Source of the DNA: Circinella minor
Lineage: Eukaryota; Mucoromycota; Mucoromycetes; Mucorales; Lichtheimiaceae
DNA: 64,000 nucleotides
NCBI GenBank assembly: GCA_016758965.1
Contig: JAEPRB010000026.1
Location: 124,001 to 188,000 of the forward strand
Reading direction: 5' to 3'
Positions within the stretch are counted from its first letter, which is position 1. Each line of letters opens with the position of its first letter. This document shows positions 48,201 through 61,153 of the stretch, piece after piece. Position numbers and translations under genes: made by a program. The notes under the pieces were generated by a model that was given only the letters and a program-made list of their open reading frames with translations, was not told the DNA's origin and made no database searches.

Positions 48201-49423
48201 ATGAATACGGAACAACAACATTCACCTCGTAATCAACCAACATCCACCAACGGTACCAATGTTGGTGAACAAATATATTGGTTCCCACCAGAAGGAAGTG
48301 AACAACGAGGCATAAGAAAACAAATTACTCGAATACGCCAAGCATTAACGCGTGAACGAATATGGATATTTGCGAAACGATGGAAGTGGATATTAGCGGT
48401 AACAGTGATGTCTGCTTTTATGATGATGCTTGCATATGTTTATCGACGAGAATTAGCAATTGGATTGGAACAATTGAGTGATTTTATTAAACGTATGGGA
48501 GCAAGTGGATATTTATTACTGGGTTTTCTTATCTTTTTAAGTGGATTCCCGCCCATGATTGGCTATGGATTATATCAAACATTATCTGGATTTACATTTG
48601 GATTTGCTGCAGGATTCCCATTGTCTTATTTCAGTGCATTGGCAGGCGCTGTAGCATGTTTTGTTATTTCAAGAATGTGGTTCAAGGATCGCGTTCAAAG
48701 ATTTATGCTAGATTATCCAAACTTACATGCAGTTGTTCGTGCTGTAGAAAAATCCGGTTTCAAGGTATATATATACTGATCATCATAATAATAAAAATTC
48801 TTTGATATTAATGAACAATTTCAAATTCATTTTTAAAACTAATTAGCTATTCCTTTTAATACGTATTTCACCTTATCCATTTAATATACTGGTAAAATGA
48901 AATCTTATATTTGTAATACTTAAAAGATGATAATATACTTAACTCTACAATGTTATAATTGTAATTATTACTATAGAATGTCTTGTTTGCCGCAACCGAT
49001 ATTTCATTAAAAGACTTTACCTTTGGTACAGCTATATCACTGACTAAGATTGCTCTTCATATTTATATTGGTAGCAGCTTTACATCTTTTGCCAAACGTA
49101 TATTGGGTGATGACAATGATTTGACGGATGATGAACGTACAGCTGAAACGATACGTATTGTTTCTGCCATTGTCGGATCAGTACTTTCATTCGGTGTAAT
49201 GACTTATATATATATTATTACCAAACGTGCAGTGGCCGAACTTAACAATAATGAAGAAACAGATGCAGAATCAATGGCATTTTTAAATCGAAACGAACCA
49301 GATAATAATTCAATCGTATCTTGGACGGAATGGAATGAGGAAGATGATGAGGATGATGATAACCGACATCGGCAACAGCCACAACAACGACGAGTGTCAA
49401 TTGATATCGAACATGGTGTATAA
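48201..49423 (+). CDS. Tvp38/TMEM64-like VTT-domain membrane protein
   Basis: Exons 48201-48764, 48847-48891 and 48977-49423 give 351 residues. VTT/DedA proteins are endomembrane (Golgi/ER) proteins; some act as lipid scramblases. The first about 55 residues are polar and cytosolic. A transmembrane segment follows (WKWILAVTVMSAFMMMLAYVY), then the VTT core: YLLLGFLIFLSGFPPMIGYG, LSGFTFGFAAGFPLSYF, GAVACFVISRMWFKDRV, the conserved LLIRISPYPFNILNVLFAAT (exon 2 supplies LFLLIRISPYPFNIL), LKDFTFGTAISL and GSSFTSF. The acidic, Gln/Arg-rich C-terminal tail (about 290-351) is cytosolic. The 45-nt middle exon is required by the family's R-x-S-P-Y-P motif. An upstream in-frame extension of 37 residues is possible. 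Confidence 0.9.
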
Positions 49424-49883
49424 TATATATATATTACTAGATATGCAATCTATTGATTATTAATATTACTATATATATGTTTTTTACTATTATCACTACT
49501 CTTATTAATATTTGACACTATAAAACTTATATTTCTCATGATGACAATGATGATGATTTAGTATTGTATATATTTACCCTATACATATATATATATAAAG
49601 TATTTTTTTTTTCTTATTTTTTATCGTGCTATTGAAAGTAAAAAAATAATCTTTGACTCGTAAAAAAAAAAAGAGTTGCATTAATTATGCTGAAATAAGA
49701 CAAACTTTGAGTGGTGATAAATGGGTGATACAAAAAGAAAAGAGAGATTTAAAGTTCCCGATTTCTTTTATTTTTGTTGTCCTCTCACATTTTATTTATC
49801 TTTTTACTTTCACCTTTTTTTTTCTCGTTACAAACAAAACTCACACATAATAAAAGGCAAAACCCGAAAAAAAAAGACTGAAT
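49424..49883. other. Intergenic between VTT and ITFG2 genes
   Basis: About 460 bases of A/T-rich DNA including a short TA run (49588-49600). Holds the VTT 3' UTR and ITFG2 promoter. Overlapping small frames are not supported. Confidence 0.4.
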
Positions 49884-52800
49884 ATGAGAACGATTTCCTT
49901 AGTCAATCGACTAAAATGGTCGTTCTCGGGAAATATGAATCCTCATGCTCTTGTTTTAGGCGACGTTGATAATGACGGTGTAAATAATAAAAGAGCCCGC
50001 GCGACTGTAACTGTTTCATGTTCACCTCTTTTTTTTTAACAAAAGAATATACTTTTTTTTAGGAAAATGAATTTGTAATTGGGAATCTTAGTGGTGATTT
50101 AGCAGTCTTCAAAGGTGCTTGTTCTCATGGTTTACCAACATTTGTCTGTCATGGACTAGGCACAGTAAGCAATTGTTTCATTTACTGGAATAAAAAAAAA
50201 GAACAAACGGATATGTACTGACGCATAATATAAACTAGATTACATGTATTGCTATTGGTGACGTGCGAAACTGGGGAAGGGTAAAATATACATCTTTTAA
50301 ATTCATAATCTTTTTTTATTTTCAACTAACAATTGTATAATATATATAATAAAAGAATTCGGTTGTGTGTATCAATGCAGAAGGTCAAGCCCATATTTTT
50401 GATATTCCTCGACTTGCAGCTGATCATCCACTCATGTCCGTTGATGAATATTTGAAACATGGACGACGTGCATCTGATACATCTAGTCTTCAAGCTTTTC
50501 GACGTATAATGGATCAGAATGCAGATGATAGTTCACATTACAAAAGTACACCAGAAAAACCACATATACATAATTTACAAAAGCCCAATTTGACTTTAAA
50601 TGTACCTGTCAATGTCAATCGAATTCTTATTGCTGATGTTGGTAAATTCTTTCGAGGGGATGGGAGTGGTTTGAAAGGAGGGTAGTATGTAATGGGTTCA
50701 GGATGAATAATGAAAAAAAAAAGCTTCTAACCCACACACATACAACATAATTTTGATTAATTAGATGGAGACTCGTTAAACGAAATGGTCTTAGCACGAA
50801 CCGATCGAATTCTTCATACATTTCAACTTCAGTCATCATCAACAGATCAATCATTACCAAAGAACATAGATACACCATCAGCACCCACTGCTACAGATAA
50901 TAATATAACAGGAAATAATAATAATTTAGCATCACATTATATTCCAACCTCGATCCAATCATCATTATCTGTTTTATCGTCGAGTAAAGAACGGGGGAAA
51001 TTATTAACGAATCGAAGTAGCGTATCAGATTCAAAAGATCGACCTTCACCTAGTGTACTACGAAAAGGAATGGGATGGAATAAAACAAGGTCTAACAAAG
51101 AAACAGAATTACCCTTACCTAAGCATCATGTACCCTTACCTACTCCAGATGAAAAAGTAGATTTACTGATTAAAGATGTATGGGTGTTTGATGGTCAGGT
51201 AAAAAAAAATATACATTTAATCATAGTTGCTGGTATAAACCACCGCATCTTTTTTAATATGTGTTCTTTATACCTATATGAACATGCTTCCCTTTCTTTT
51301 TCTTTTATTAGATTACCTCATTGGCAACAACTGTTCATCCAGATCGACCCAACGAACCTATTTTACTTGTCGCACAACCTGGCAACTCGTTTACAATTAT
51401 TGATTGTCATGGTAACAGATACAATCGAGATTTTACCCCGCAATATTCACAACGTACATGTTATGGTCGTCATCAAAGTCTTCAAAAACGTACTTCTTAT
51501 GCATCTTCACATCAGTCTGATCAGCAACAACAGCAACAGCCACCCTTACAACACCAAAAATCAGATGATAGTACGACGATTCGAATAAAGACTAAAGATA
51601 GCGAAGAAAGTTTAGCAACGACTCCTAAAGCAAGTGAAGGACCTCTCTCTCGTGCCACACGAACGATTCGTACGTTTCTTCAACGAGGCAGTAGCAATAA
51701 GGATACACATATACCTACCGAGATAGAAACAGAAAATATAATCATGAATTGTGAAGGAAAAATACACGATGTTGCAGGCGATGAAATCAAGCGTTCCAAT
51801 TATATTGTTCAGAATTGGCCAGATATTGATGGGGATGATATTATCGGACAAGAAGAAAATGGTGCTGTTGCAACAGAGATTGTAGTGGGGAAACGATTGC
51901 ATGATATTATACGTTCACTTGATCCTCATCAACGACACCATCAGGAAGAAGAACCTGACGATGATGATCAAGATGACGGAAACCAAATTGGAATGTTGAG
52001 CATGGATGGTAAGCTTTATTATTATTTTTCTTGTCTATTACTTTTTTTGGGGTACTGCGTGTTATTTATAATTATTATTTGGTTCAAAAAATATAGGTAA
52101 ATTTACAATTTATAACCTTCGAAGCAAAGAAGTCTCGACACATGATTTATTTGTCACTCATAAACTATTTAGTTTGGCTACATTGGATATTTCAACTACA
52201 TCGAACTTGAATCATATGGATGGTGCTCCTTCAATTTTACGACATCATTCTTCGATCCATAGTTCAGCCAGCTCACCGCAACTACGATTCTCTTCTCCTT
52301 CGGTTCCTGGTGGTGAATCTTATTATTCACCCAACAATGGAAGTAAAGCTGGCGAAAATGTTTCCAACGCCGGATCACCAGCGTTTAGTTCATCATCCAA
52401 ATTATCACGTATACCCACTAATGAAAAACAACAACATCAGCAACTATCGAATGGCAATAATACTAATACTAATACTAATAGCGATTTGGCAAGAACTTTT
52501 TCGAATGCAACAGGAACGTCATTGTCTACAGAAGAACAACAACCTATTAATAGTGGTGTTATGGAAGCACATGATGTTGAGTCTGCTATTACAAAAGCTG
52601 TAAGTGATGCTGTAAGTTTGTCAACTCCGACCGATACGCCCTCAAGACGAGGAAGTAGAGCAAGTACAAATACAAGCTCTTATTATAAAGAAGGTGGATG
52701 GAGTGAAGCAGATGATGAAGAAGAAGTTGAAGAGCAAATACCAGGTGCTGAATTATTTGTTGCATGTGCATGGAATGGTGTTACTTATCTAATTGATTGG

Positions 52801-53838
52801 AGTCAACGAACCGAAGATGAAAAAGGACAATCCAAATTAAAGTTTCAACTAGTCAAATTTGCATTTGAAGGTCGTGTTTGTGCATTTACTGCAGGTAAGA
52901 TAAAGTTTTTTTATTAATGCATGTGAAATTTGACGTGTACTTATATTTCAAATAAATTATTTCATAGGACTTTATGCTGTTGCCCCTGGACGTAACGTTC
53001 CCTGTTTGTTTTACGTCGATTTTGAAGATCAAATTTATGTTTATTATGATGTACATATATCGCCTGGTCCAGTTACTGGTTTTATTGATGCAATTGATGA
53101 TGATATTGAAGAAGCTCTTGAACGGGTAGTTGATGTTGAAAATAACATAAAGATATTACATAGCAGACAAAATAATGAGGAATCAGAAGAAGGGACATTG
53201 ATTGATCTTGGAGATGGCTGGAAGGGTATTGCAGAAAGTAATATTATACCCGATAATAATGAAGATAACGAAGCTTCTCTTGAAGAACACCATGGTAAGA
53301 AAAAAAGAAAAGCGGAATTCAAGGGTAGCAAAAAAGATTAATGATCCTGACTCTGTTATATTTGTGTGTTTTTTAGATCTGACTGAATTTATCCATGAAT
53401 GTATGTACGGTTTCAGTGATATGAAAGACCGAATAGAAGAACAAATATCTGCTGTAAGTTTTCTATTCTTATGTAAGATCACATACTGGATATGAATTGA
53501 GTTATCAATCAATTAATTAATTTCATTATTATATTAAGCTTGAACAACAATGTAGGAATCATCATATGCCTGCAGGAGTAGATATTCGACGTCTTTCGGA
53601 TCTTAATATTACTCTTGATCCACATTTAGATCGAGATACTGAGTCAGAAGAAGAAAATCAACGTCGCTTAAGTAAAAGTAGTCGTGGATTATCGAGTCGA
53701 GCGGATTCATTTATTGATGACGATGAAGATGACGATAACCATTCAGCATGGCTGTCGGATGCCCTTTTCGAATCTCCCTTGTTTAAAGATAATAGTCACC
53801 ACAATAATACTAATAACAACAACCACGGTCCCATGTAA
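49884..53838 (+). CDS. ITFG2-like beta-propeller protein (KICSTOR subunit homologue)
   Basis: Ten exons (49884-49979, 50063-50164, 50239-50280, 50356-50641, 50765-51198, 51312-52008, 52097-52894, 52968-53294, 53377-53453, 53539-53838) give 1052 residues in a single consistent frame. The propeller blades match human ITFG2 in order: RTISLVNRLKWSFSGNMNPH, ALVLGDVDNDGENEFVIGN, CIAIGDVRNWGRNSVVCINA, ILIADVDGDSLNEMVLARTD, ILLVAQPGNSFTIIDC and ELFVACAWNGVTYLIDW. In mammals ITFG2 is part of KICSTOR, which tethers GATOR1 to lysosomes in amino-acid control of TORC1. The protein is more than twice the human length because of Ser/Gln/Asn-rich disordered insertions (about 190-300, 365-540 and 590-770) and a charged C-terminal tail. 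The function in this organism is inferred from homology only. Confidence 0.85.
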
Positions 53839-55274
53839 TATAAAAACGAAGACAGTCTCTTCCAACGTATACTTTCTACGATTTATTTTATTTTTTGTAA
53901 ATAAACCTTTTTATTTCTGATAGTCATGTCATTTCTCATTTCTTTACTTTGACATTCATTTATAAACATCTGTCTTCCTATAGTCATGTTGTTCTTCTAT
54001 AATTGTTACTGGTCCCTTTTTTTAAAACAAATATGCAACTATACATCTTTGTTCCAGCTCTTGGGTTTCTTTTAATTCTAATAAGTAACCTTTCTTTTAT
54101 TTATTTTTCTTATTGTTGCCTCATGTGTTTTGATGTATATACTCATGTTACTGATATCTATTTGACTCATTTAGTTTACTTACTTGTCTTGATGTTATAT
54201 ATATATATATTTACGTTTGATAAATAATATCATAACGCATATCTTTTTTTTTCGGCTTAATTACATGTCTTCTTAATATAAGTTGATGTACTTTTGTTGA
54301 TCTCAGCTATACTTATATATATTGCTATGACTTTTTATACACAGAGCTTTGATTGTTGATATTAGTAAAAAGGATGTGTTTGCCAAAAGATAAGGTAAAT
54401 TCTTTAAAAAAAATTTAAATGTATAGCTATCTTGCTTCAAATAGTAAGTTTCTTTCAGCTCAATGACTTGGCTGTTATATACTTACTTTTTTTATATTTC
54501 ATATAGTTTTATTGATTTTCGTGTAAATTAAAAAGTAAATACATTTTTATTTTTATTTTGATAACTACAATTGCCATAGAAACATATTATTCATGGGATG
54601 GCCAATCTTTGCGGTTTCAATAGTTTCAATGAAAATATTCATATATTCAAATAATCTTTTTTTTAGGATAGTAATATTCCTTTGGTTTTATTATAGTAAT
54701 AGTTATATACTTGTTTTAATATAGTGGGTATAAAGTCAAATATTGAAACATACTTCTTTGTGTATATAAAAAGAATAAAAAGCGAATGGTTTAGTTACTT
54801 TTATAGTAACAAATCAATATCAAATGATAGTGTTCGAAAAAAAATGAGCTAATGCTGACAACAGGTATTTATTATTATACGACCAAAAGTATCCAATATA
54901 ATATTTTAATTGAAAAGTGTAATAAGATATACTAGATATGTAGTCAAGAAAGAAAAAAGCTACGATTGTTCAGAATTTTTCATTATCGTCATTCTTAAAG
55001 GCTCAAATTAATTAATGTATTTGATCAGATAAATGATTTGCTTTGATCCTTAAAACTTACTCAAAATTGGTAACTTAACCCATATAGACGTTTTTAAAAT
55101 TGCGATTTAAGCTAGTTATTAAAAATAGACTTCAAGAAGAAGTCAATAAAAAATGTAATGCAATTTTTTTTAACAAGAAGAAATATACTACACATACACA
55201 CAAAAAAAAAAAAAAAAAATCTTTTTCAAAATTACAAAAAATGATTTCTTCTAATTAAAGAAGGTATTTTGAAT
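53839..55274. other. Intergenic 3' of ITFG2
   Basis: About 1.4 kb. T-rich 3' UTR-like sequence to about 54,300, then A/T-rich DNA, ending in an A run (55202-55219) beside the tRNA. An ATCAGATAA word at 55024 is probably chance. No gene seen. Confidence 0.4.
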
Positions 55275-55356
55275 CGACAACTGCAGGATTTGAACCTGCG
55301 CGGGCAGAGCCCATGAGATTTCTAGTCTCACGCCTTAACCACTCGGCCAAGTTGTC
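55275..55356 (-). tRNA. tRNA-Ser (anticodon AGA)
   Basis: The minus strand folds as a class II tRNA of 82 nt. The acceptor stem is GACAACT paired with AGTTGTC, the D-arm has TGGCCGAGTGGTTAAGGC (also the pol III A-box), the anticodon stem TGAGA/TCTCA encloses CTAGAAA with anticodon AGA, a GC-rich variable arm follows, and the T-arm contains GGTTCAAATCC (B-box). Discriminator base is G, as for serine. There is no intron. A T-run terminator follows about 40 bases downstream. Reads UCU and, with A34 modified to inosine, UCC codons. Confidence 0.95.
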
Positions 55357-56229
55357 TTGTTGTGATTTGTTAAAATTTGAGCAAAAGATATTACTAATGG
55401 TCAAGCTAATATTAACTATAATAATTAGGATTTTTTAGTAGATAAAACATAATAAACTATGTGACAAGGGAAATAATAGTAAAGATGGTAAGAAGGAAAG
55501 TAGACTAGTTGATAATTAGATAGTTTGATAATTGATTCTTTTTATTATTATTAGCAAGTATATTTATATAAAAACAAAATAAAAGATATATATTCTACTG
55601 ATATAAATATTATAAGAATAATAATAATATTATGCAAAATGATTAATATAATAATAGTTGTCATAAAAAAATTAAAAACAAAATATATATTAAAAATATT
55701 TAATATTTGTTTTTAGGTTAATATGTTTTTTGAAATAAATGGAGGTCTTTTAAAAAATCTAATTATTATATATTATGGTTATATTTTTATTTTTATTAAG
55801 ATGTAAAAACTTTCTAAAAATTATTTCTTAATATTTTTCAAAATACCTCTTTTTTTACTCAAAAGTATATTCTTTTTTCTTTTATAGAACAATTTTTTTA
55901 CTCAATTTTTTTATATTTTTATTAATATAATACCTTATATTAACAATCTTAGATTATATTTTATGAGACAACATAATAAAAAGAATTAATTAAAGATCAT
56001 AAAGATGATCTTTTATAAATAACATAGAAGGAAAAGATACTAAAACATTGAGAGGATAGGGTAGAATGATAAATATGAACGAGAACAGGAAATAAGAAGA
56101 TCAAGAATGAAAAGACATACAGGGATAGAAAGACCAAATTCCTAGGTTGGAAATGTCGCTTCGACGTCACTCTTAGAGCTGACATAGAACTAGGAACAAA
56201 AACCCCTTCAGGCGCGACAATTTTTGACA
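55357..56229. other. A/T-rich tRNA 5' flank leading into repeat region
   Basis: Very A/T-rich up to about 56,000. The 56,120-56,230 stretch is GC-richer and directly precedes the non-LTR element; it may be its 5' UTR. No gene seen. Confidence 0.35.
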
Positions 56230-58800
56230 TGTGTGGTATTTTCGTGGGTTCAGACCACCTTTATCTTTTTCTATCTCTTTCACTTTTACCTTTTTCTTTT
56301 CTTTTATTTTCGGCAGACATTTCAACAAGGGAATCTCCACCACGTGTCACTTTCTCTTCTTTCCTCACTTTTTTAGGAGATTACACAAATAATACTTCTC
56401 TTAACAACGAAAAAAAGTCAAAAAATATCACAAAAAATAGTAAAAAATATAACAACACCACCAGGACAACCTGAAAGGTCCACAGAACTAGCAACCATCG
56501 AAATCCCGGTCGAAAACGAACAATTGTCTACTGACATTTCGCCATTCCCATCATTCCCATCGACAAACGAAATTAATTTCGAATCAATTTTCTCATCTCT
56601 GTCCCAACCCAAACGATCGCTTTCAATTGACCCACAATCGCGTATAACAGTAACTCCCATAAAAAAAATACAAAGCCTCAGCATTAGGCTCAGCAATTCC
56701 AACTGAAATTAATACCGTAATGGGTAAAACGTTAACAAAAAATAACACTGGTAAAAAAGCAGCAGCAGTAGGTATTCCTATTGCAGCCCCGGGTACCGAA
56801 ATCTCTAATTTAGAACGTGGTCTCTTCACGATACAAACACATATAAAATGTCCTACTGATATATGCAAAAAGAAGGGTAAGATCAGTATCATAGATGGTG
56901 CTAATAACCCTGCTTTTAAACCACCAACACTCATATATAAATGCACTCCTTGCCATAAAAATATGCACCAGATGAATTACATTCTGCTTCCCCTGATATA
57001 GATATCAGTCAAGGTGGGTTTCGTACCCAGCGTAGTGCCTTGGACCAAGCCCTTTGCTTACATGAACTTTGTCTTCGTCATCGATTAGACCATAACAACA
57101 ATAGTCCAACACTGGCCGCTTTAGATATCCGATCCGCGTACGATACAGTAGATCATGCTATTATATGGCGTGCACTTGAACCAACAGCTTCTCCACCTCT
57201 ACTTGGATTGCTACAAAGTCTTTTTGATAATGTGTCAATTCAAGTATTATTATCTGGTACTACCTCAAGATCTTTATGGCCTGCCACTGGTGTTCTCCAA
57301 GGATCAATTTTGTCCCCTCATTTGTATTCTATATATATTAACTCTTTACCCCAATTTCTTCGTTCCCCTTCTTCTTCTTCTATTTTATCCAATTTATCTG
57401 ATTTTCAAGATACACCTATACTTTCATCCCATCAACGTCCTCATGGACTGGTTTGTGGTAAATGGATTAACGCACTATTATATGCTGATGATGTTGTTTT
57501 GATTGGTGATAGATCCAACATCCAACAGTTATTAAATCGAGCTGAAGAACACTCTTACCAACTTGGATATCGCTGGAATCCAAGTAAATGTATCATTTTG
57601 CAACAACCAACCAGCCAAAATACCAACCCTCTTTCACCACTATACTTATATGATCAGCCACTTCCAACTGCATCAACATTTGTTTACCTTGGTATTCCGT
57701 TTAATGCCAGTGGTATGATCAACAATCAACAACTTTTACAACGTAACACTGCATCAGCACTTATGGGTATGCGTACATTACGAACAATTGGATGTAATCC
57801 ACCTTGCCGTCAAAATATATAAGGAATTTATTAGACCTCGCTTTGAATACGGATTAGCAATTGTTCCATTTCTCAAAAAAGAAATACAACAGCTTGAAAA
57901 AGGCCAAGATCAATGCCTTCGCTATATTTTTGGTGGTCATGCAAAATCATCCACTATTGTTTTTCGCCATATGGTCAATCTACCAACAATGGATGAACGT
58001 GTACATACATTAGGCGTTAAATATCTTTCACGTGCATTTTATTTGCCAGACGATGCTTTACTAACTGAATTACGACCTATATTACGAGATAACCGCCATC
58101 GGTGGAAGCAATTACAAAAATACAATGAAATTTGGAAACTTTTACCTTTACCACCTGAAGATGCATCAGCACGAGATCTCAAATCGACCATTCGCACCTA
58201 TCGCACCAATAATCTCAAAAAAATACAACAAGGCCCTAATACAGGTGTCTTCATAAAAGCTTGTCGTCCAAAACTTGGAGTTGATCCAATTTTCTTTTTG
58301 CCAATGACATCTGGGGAACGCTACCAGGAAAACCGATCCAATGTACAAATTGCAATAATCACCGCACTAGCCGTCACCATCTTATCGAATGTCTTGATAT
58401 TGCTTATCAACTTGACTTACCACCTGATATACTATACCAAATCCAATCGACCACCTCCTCAACAAACTTCCCCGTAAACCACCATCCAACCCACAAACCA
58501 TATTATTTTGGCAGCAAACATGGCCAAAATTAATGGTAGCGCTCGAACAACTTGATAAGGTATGTCATCCTGATCCAAATGATGATATACCAGCTGATCC
58601 CGAACTTGGTCAACAATTTGTAGACTGGTTAACACCACCACCTCCTTTTTTACCATCACACGATCCATCTTTAGACTATATTCTTCACCTTTGATCCATT
58701 TTCCTTTTAATCCAATCTTACTTATAAAATTATCCCTTATTTCTTATTATATACTATATATATCTTCCATAAAAAAAAAAAAAGAAAAAAAAAAAAACAA
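56230..58800 (+). mobile_element. Broken non-LTR (LINE-type) retroelement
   Basis: Reverse-transcriptase motifs run from about 57,010: QGGF-like start, LDIRSAYDTVD, GVLQGSILSPHLYS, the catalytic LLYADDVVLIG (57,474-57,506) and FVYLGIPFN. A frameshift near 57,803 moves the thumb-region (KIYKEFIRPRFEYGL) to another frame, and another near 58,320 precedes a C-terminal CCHC knuckle (C-x2-C-x7-H-x4-C at about 58,345-58,395). The last frame ends at 58,694, followed by an A-rich tail near 58,770-58,799. Upstream (56,290-57,000) are fragments resembling an ORF1 with a CxxxxC...CxxC finger (KCPTDICKK...YKCTPC). No endonuclease domain is seen between them, suggesting an internal deletion. Non-functional. 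Confidence 0.75.
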
Positions 58801-60181
58801 TATTTATATTTATATCCATTTTTATTACTAACAGCTCCGCCTTTTCTATTTTTACGCACAGACCACCGATGAGGCTTGACGTTTGAAAGTTTGATTTTGC
58901 ATAATTTCTCTTTTCTTCATATTTTCTCTTTGATCCCCACAATTGTCTTTTTCTCCTTTTTCCCTTGTCATATAAGGGTCGTTTATCTTCTCTCTCTCTG
59001 TTAAATAATTAGTAATATTCTAACTTGCACTTCGGGACGGGCATATACTCCATAGAGCGCGGCCCCATAGAAAATCCCTTCAATAAAATAAACAGTTTCA
59101 TCTCGACCAAATTGTCTTGTGTGTTTACTTTAGTATATTGAAACAAAGTAAGCCCCAATGAAATGTTAAAGTTTGAGTTTTATAGTAAAAAATCGTAAAA
59201 AATATAAACTACTATATACTCTATTATTCATTAATATAACTTGATTATTTATATAATCATAGAAGATCTCCGAGAGAAACTAGAAGTCTTTTAAATAATA
59301 AATTATATTTTTATAAATATTTAAAATACAGAATAGAATAAATCAAGTTATTTTGATATATAATAATAATCTATAATATTAATACGTAGGTATAATTATT
59401 TTTATATGGTATAGTTAAACTAACTATAGTATTATAGTGTTATAGAGTTAGAAATATAAAATACTAGAGATCTTAAGAGGAAATGTAGTTTATCTTACTC
59501 TAAGAATATATCTTCTCATTTTTATTGCTTGCTCTTGTCACTGGCCTGCTCCTTTCCGCCATCTGTTTTGTATCATTATTTTAGCACTACCTAGATATAT
59601 TTTTTATTTTAAAATCAAATGGATCCTTTTTTATTCAAAGCACTAAAATTTTAACTGTTTACAGAGACTGATAATAAGCTGGAATAATGATTCATCATGA
59701 TTTTGCCTAAAATCTATAACAAAGCTCCCTCTGATTGTGTAGTGTCATTCAGGAGTATGGTGTGGAGGGGGCAGAGCCATGTGCTTGAAGCACTTCAGGT
59801 GTAAAGTTATTTCAAATTAAACATCAAGAATAAATAAATGAGACTTATGGCTTATACAAAGAATACTTTCTCAATTAATCAAAATAATAAGACTGATAAT
59901 AATAACTTGTTTATTTATTGAATTTAATTTGAAGATAATAATAAAAATGGGAAAAAGATAATTGTGAAAAGGGGAAATTGTGTGAACTAAATTTGAAGGG
60001 GTTATTTGTACTAAAAATATAAGTGAAGAGAATTCACACAATGGTGAAATTGTTACTAAGTAAAAAGAAAAAGAAATAAATGAAGAAACAATTGTTGTTA
60101 TCTTTGATGAAATAGTTTCATTCAGTGAGGAAATCTCAACGAATATAATATAAAAGGAAATAATAAAAAAATAATATAATT
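58801..60181. other. Intergenic between two transposon relics
   Basis: About 1.4 kb. A pyrimidine-rich segment (58,900-59,000) and a GC-richer patch (59,020-59,100) are followed by very A/T-rich DNA. Nothing recognised as a gene; probably decayed repeat sequence. Confidence 0.35.
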
Positions 60182-61153
60182 TAGGGCGCTTTTCATATAT
60201 CCATCCCGCTGAGTGTTATATGCGATAGGTTTGGTACGATCTAAACCCTTCAGAACTTGAATATCATACCAATATTGACGTGCTGCAAATTGAGGAAATG
60301 GCTTGTTTTCAATATGCCACCTGCAAAAGAAATGAAAGGCCATAGCGCCTAATGGACATACTTCTACACTACGGTGTCTTATGGCAGCACCATACTCTAA
60401 GCGCCCATGTTGGTTTGTCTTGCCGTTATTCATCGTTATAACAAGTGAAACACATTTGGACAAACCTTCATTGGCAAGTTCGGCCGAGAACAAACCAGGC
60501 AATTACATCATCCGCTTGGTTTCGCCACGACCAAGGATAGCATGACCCAATAGAAAGTCCAATCGGTTACGTAAATGATGTGGTGTATTACGATCAAATT
60601 GGTACCGAGAAATAAGTCTTAAATCATCTAGGGTATAACCATCGTTGATGGTGTTGGTACCGCGATCTTCATATTCAACTCTTCGCCTAATCGTATTTTC
60701 TCGATCATAGTCACTAAGAAGGTTTTTGACAAGAGTACCACGAGCTGGTGAATTTTTGTTGCCAAGGATAGCAGCCTGAACCGTTTGTAGTGCTCCAACG
60801 GCCTTGGCATATCCTGCTAAGGATTCTTTTCCCAATCGCTTAGCTCGACCATCTGGTAATTTGGCTCTTTTATTTTTGATGTTGCCAGTTCTTGACACTT
60901 CTCTCAAGAAAGCAACAAGTTTGGCTTCACTGACAGTGTTTCCATCTTTAAATTCCTGTTTGGCACACCACACCTACATTATTATATCATACAAAAAAAA
61001 ATATCATAGAAAAATGTATAAATTATCAAATAATAAATTAGTTCATATTAAAATAACAACCACAGAAAAACTATAACGAACCTCCCAGTGGGCTTGACGC
61101 AATTTATACAATTTTTTTGTATTTGAAGATAAATTTTCAAGATGCCTCTCCAT
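60182..61153 (-). mobile_element. Broken Ndc10/Crypton-like tyrosine-recombinase fragment
   Basis: Exon-like blocks 61153-61082 (ERHLENLSSNTKKLYKLRQ) and 60973-60182 join in frame through a GT/AG intron. Family words include WCAKQEF, SLAGYAKAVGALQTVQ, LLGHAILGRGETKRMM, then LFSAELANEGLSKC, VITMNNGKTNQHGRLEYGA, CPLGAMAFHFFCRWHI and TKPIAYNTQRDGYMKS. They match the Ndc10/CBF3-domain proteins found as many mobile copies (Crypton-type) in Mucoromycota. A TAA at 60503-60505 interrupts the conserved run directly after KRMM, and similarity stops abruptly near 60,182, so the C-terminal catalytic part is missing. The frame is otherwise open, indicating recent decay. Confidence 0.75.

Noticed and set aside
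53044..53331. Minus-strand 95-residue serine-rich frame
   Set aside because: Shadow of the ITFG2 exons on the opposite strand.
55024..55032. ATCAGATAA iron-GATA consensus word
   Set aside because: Lies beside a tRNA and the 3' end of ITFG2; the expected chance frequency in this window is several copies.
57155..57502. 115-residue hydrophobic plus-strand frame
   Set aside because: Alternative frame of the reverse-transcriptase coding sequence.
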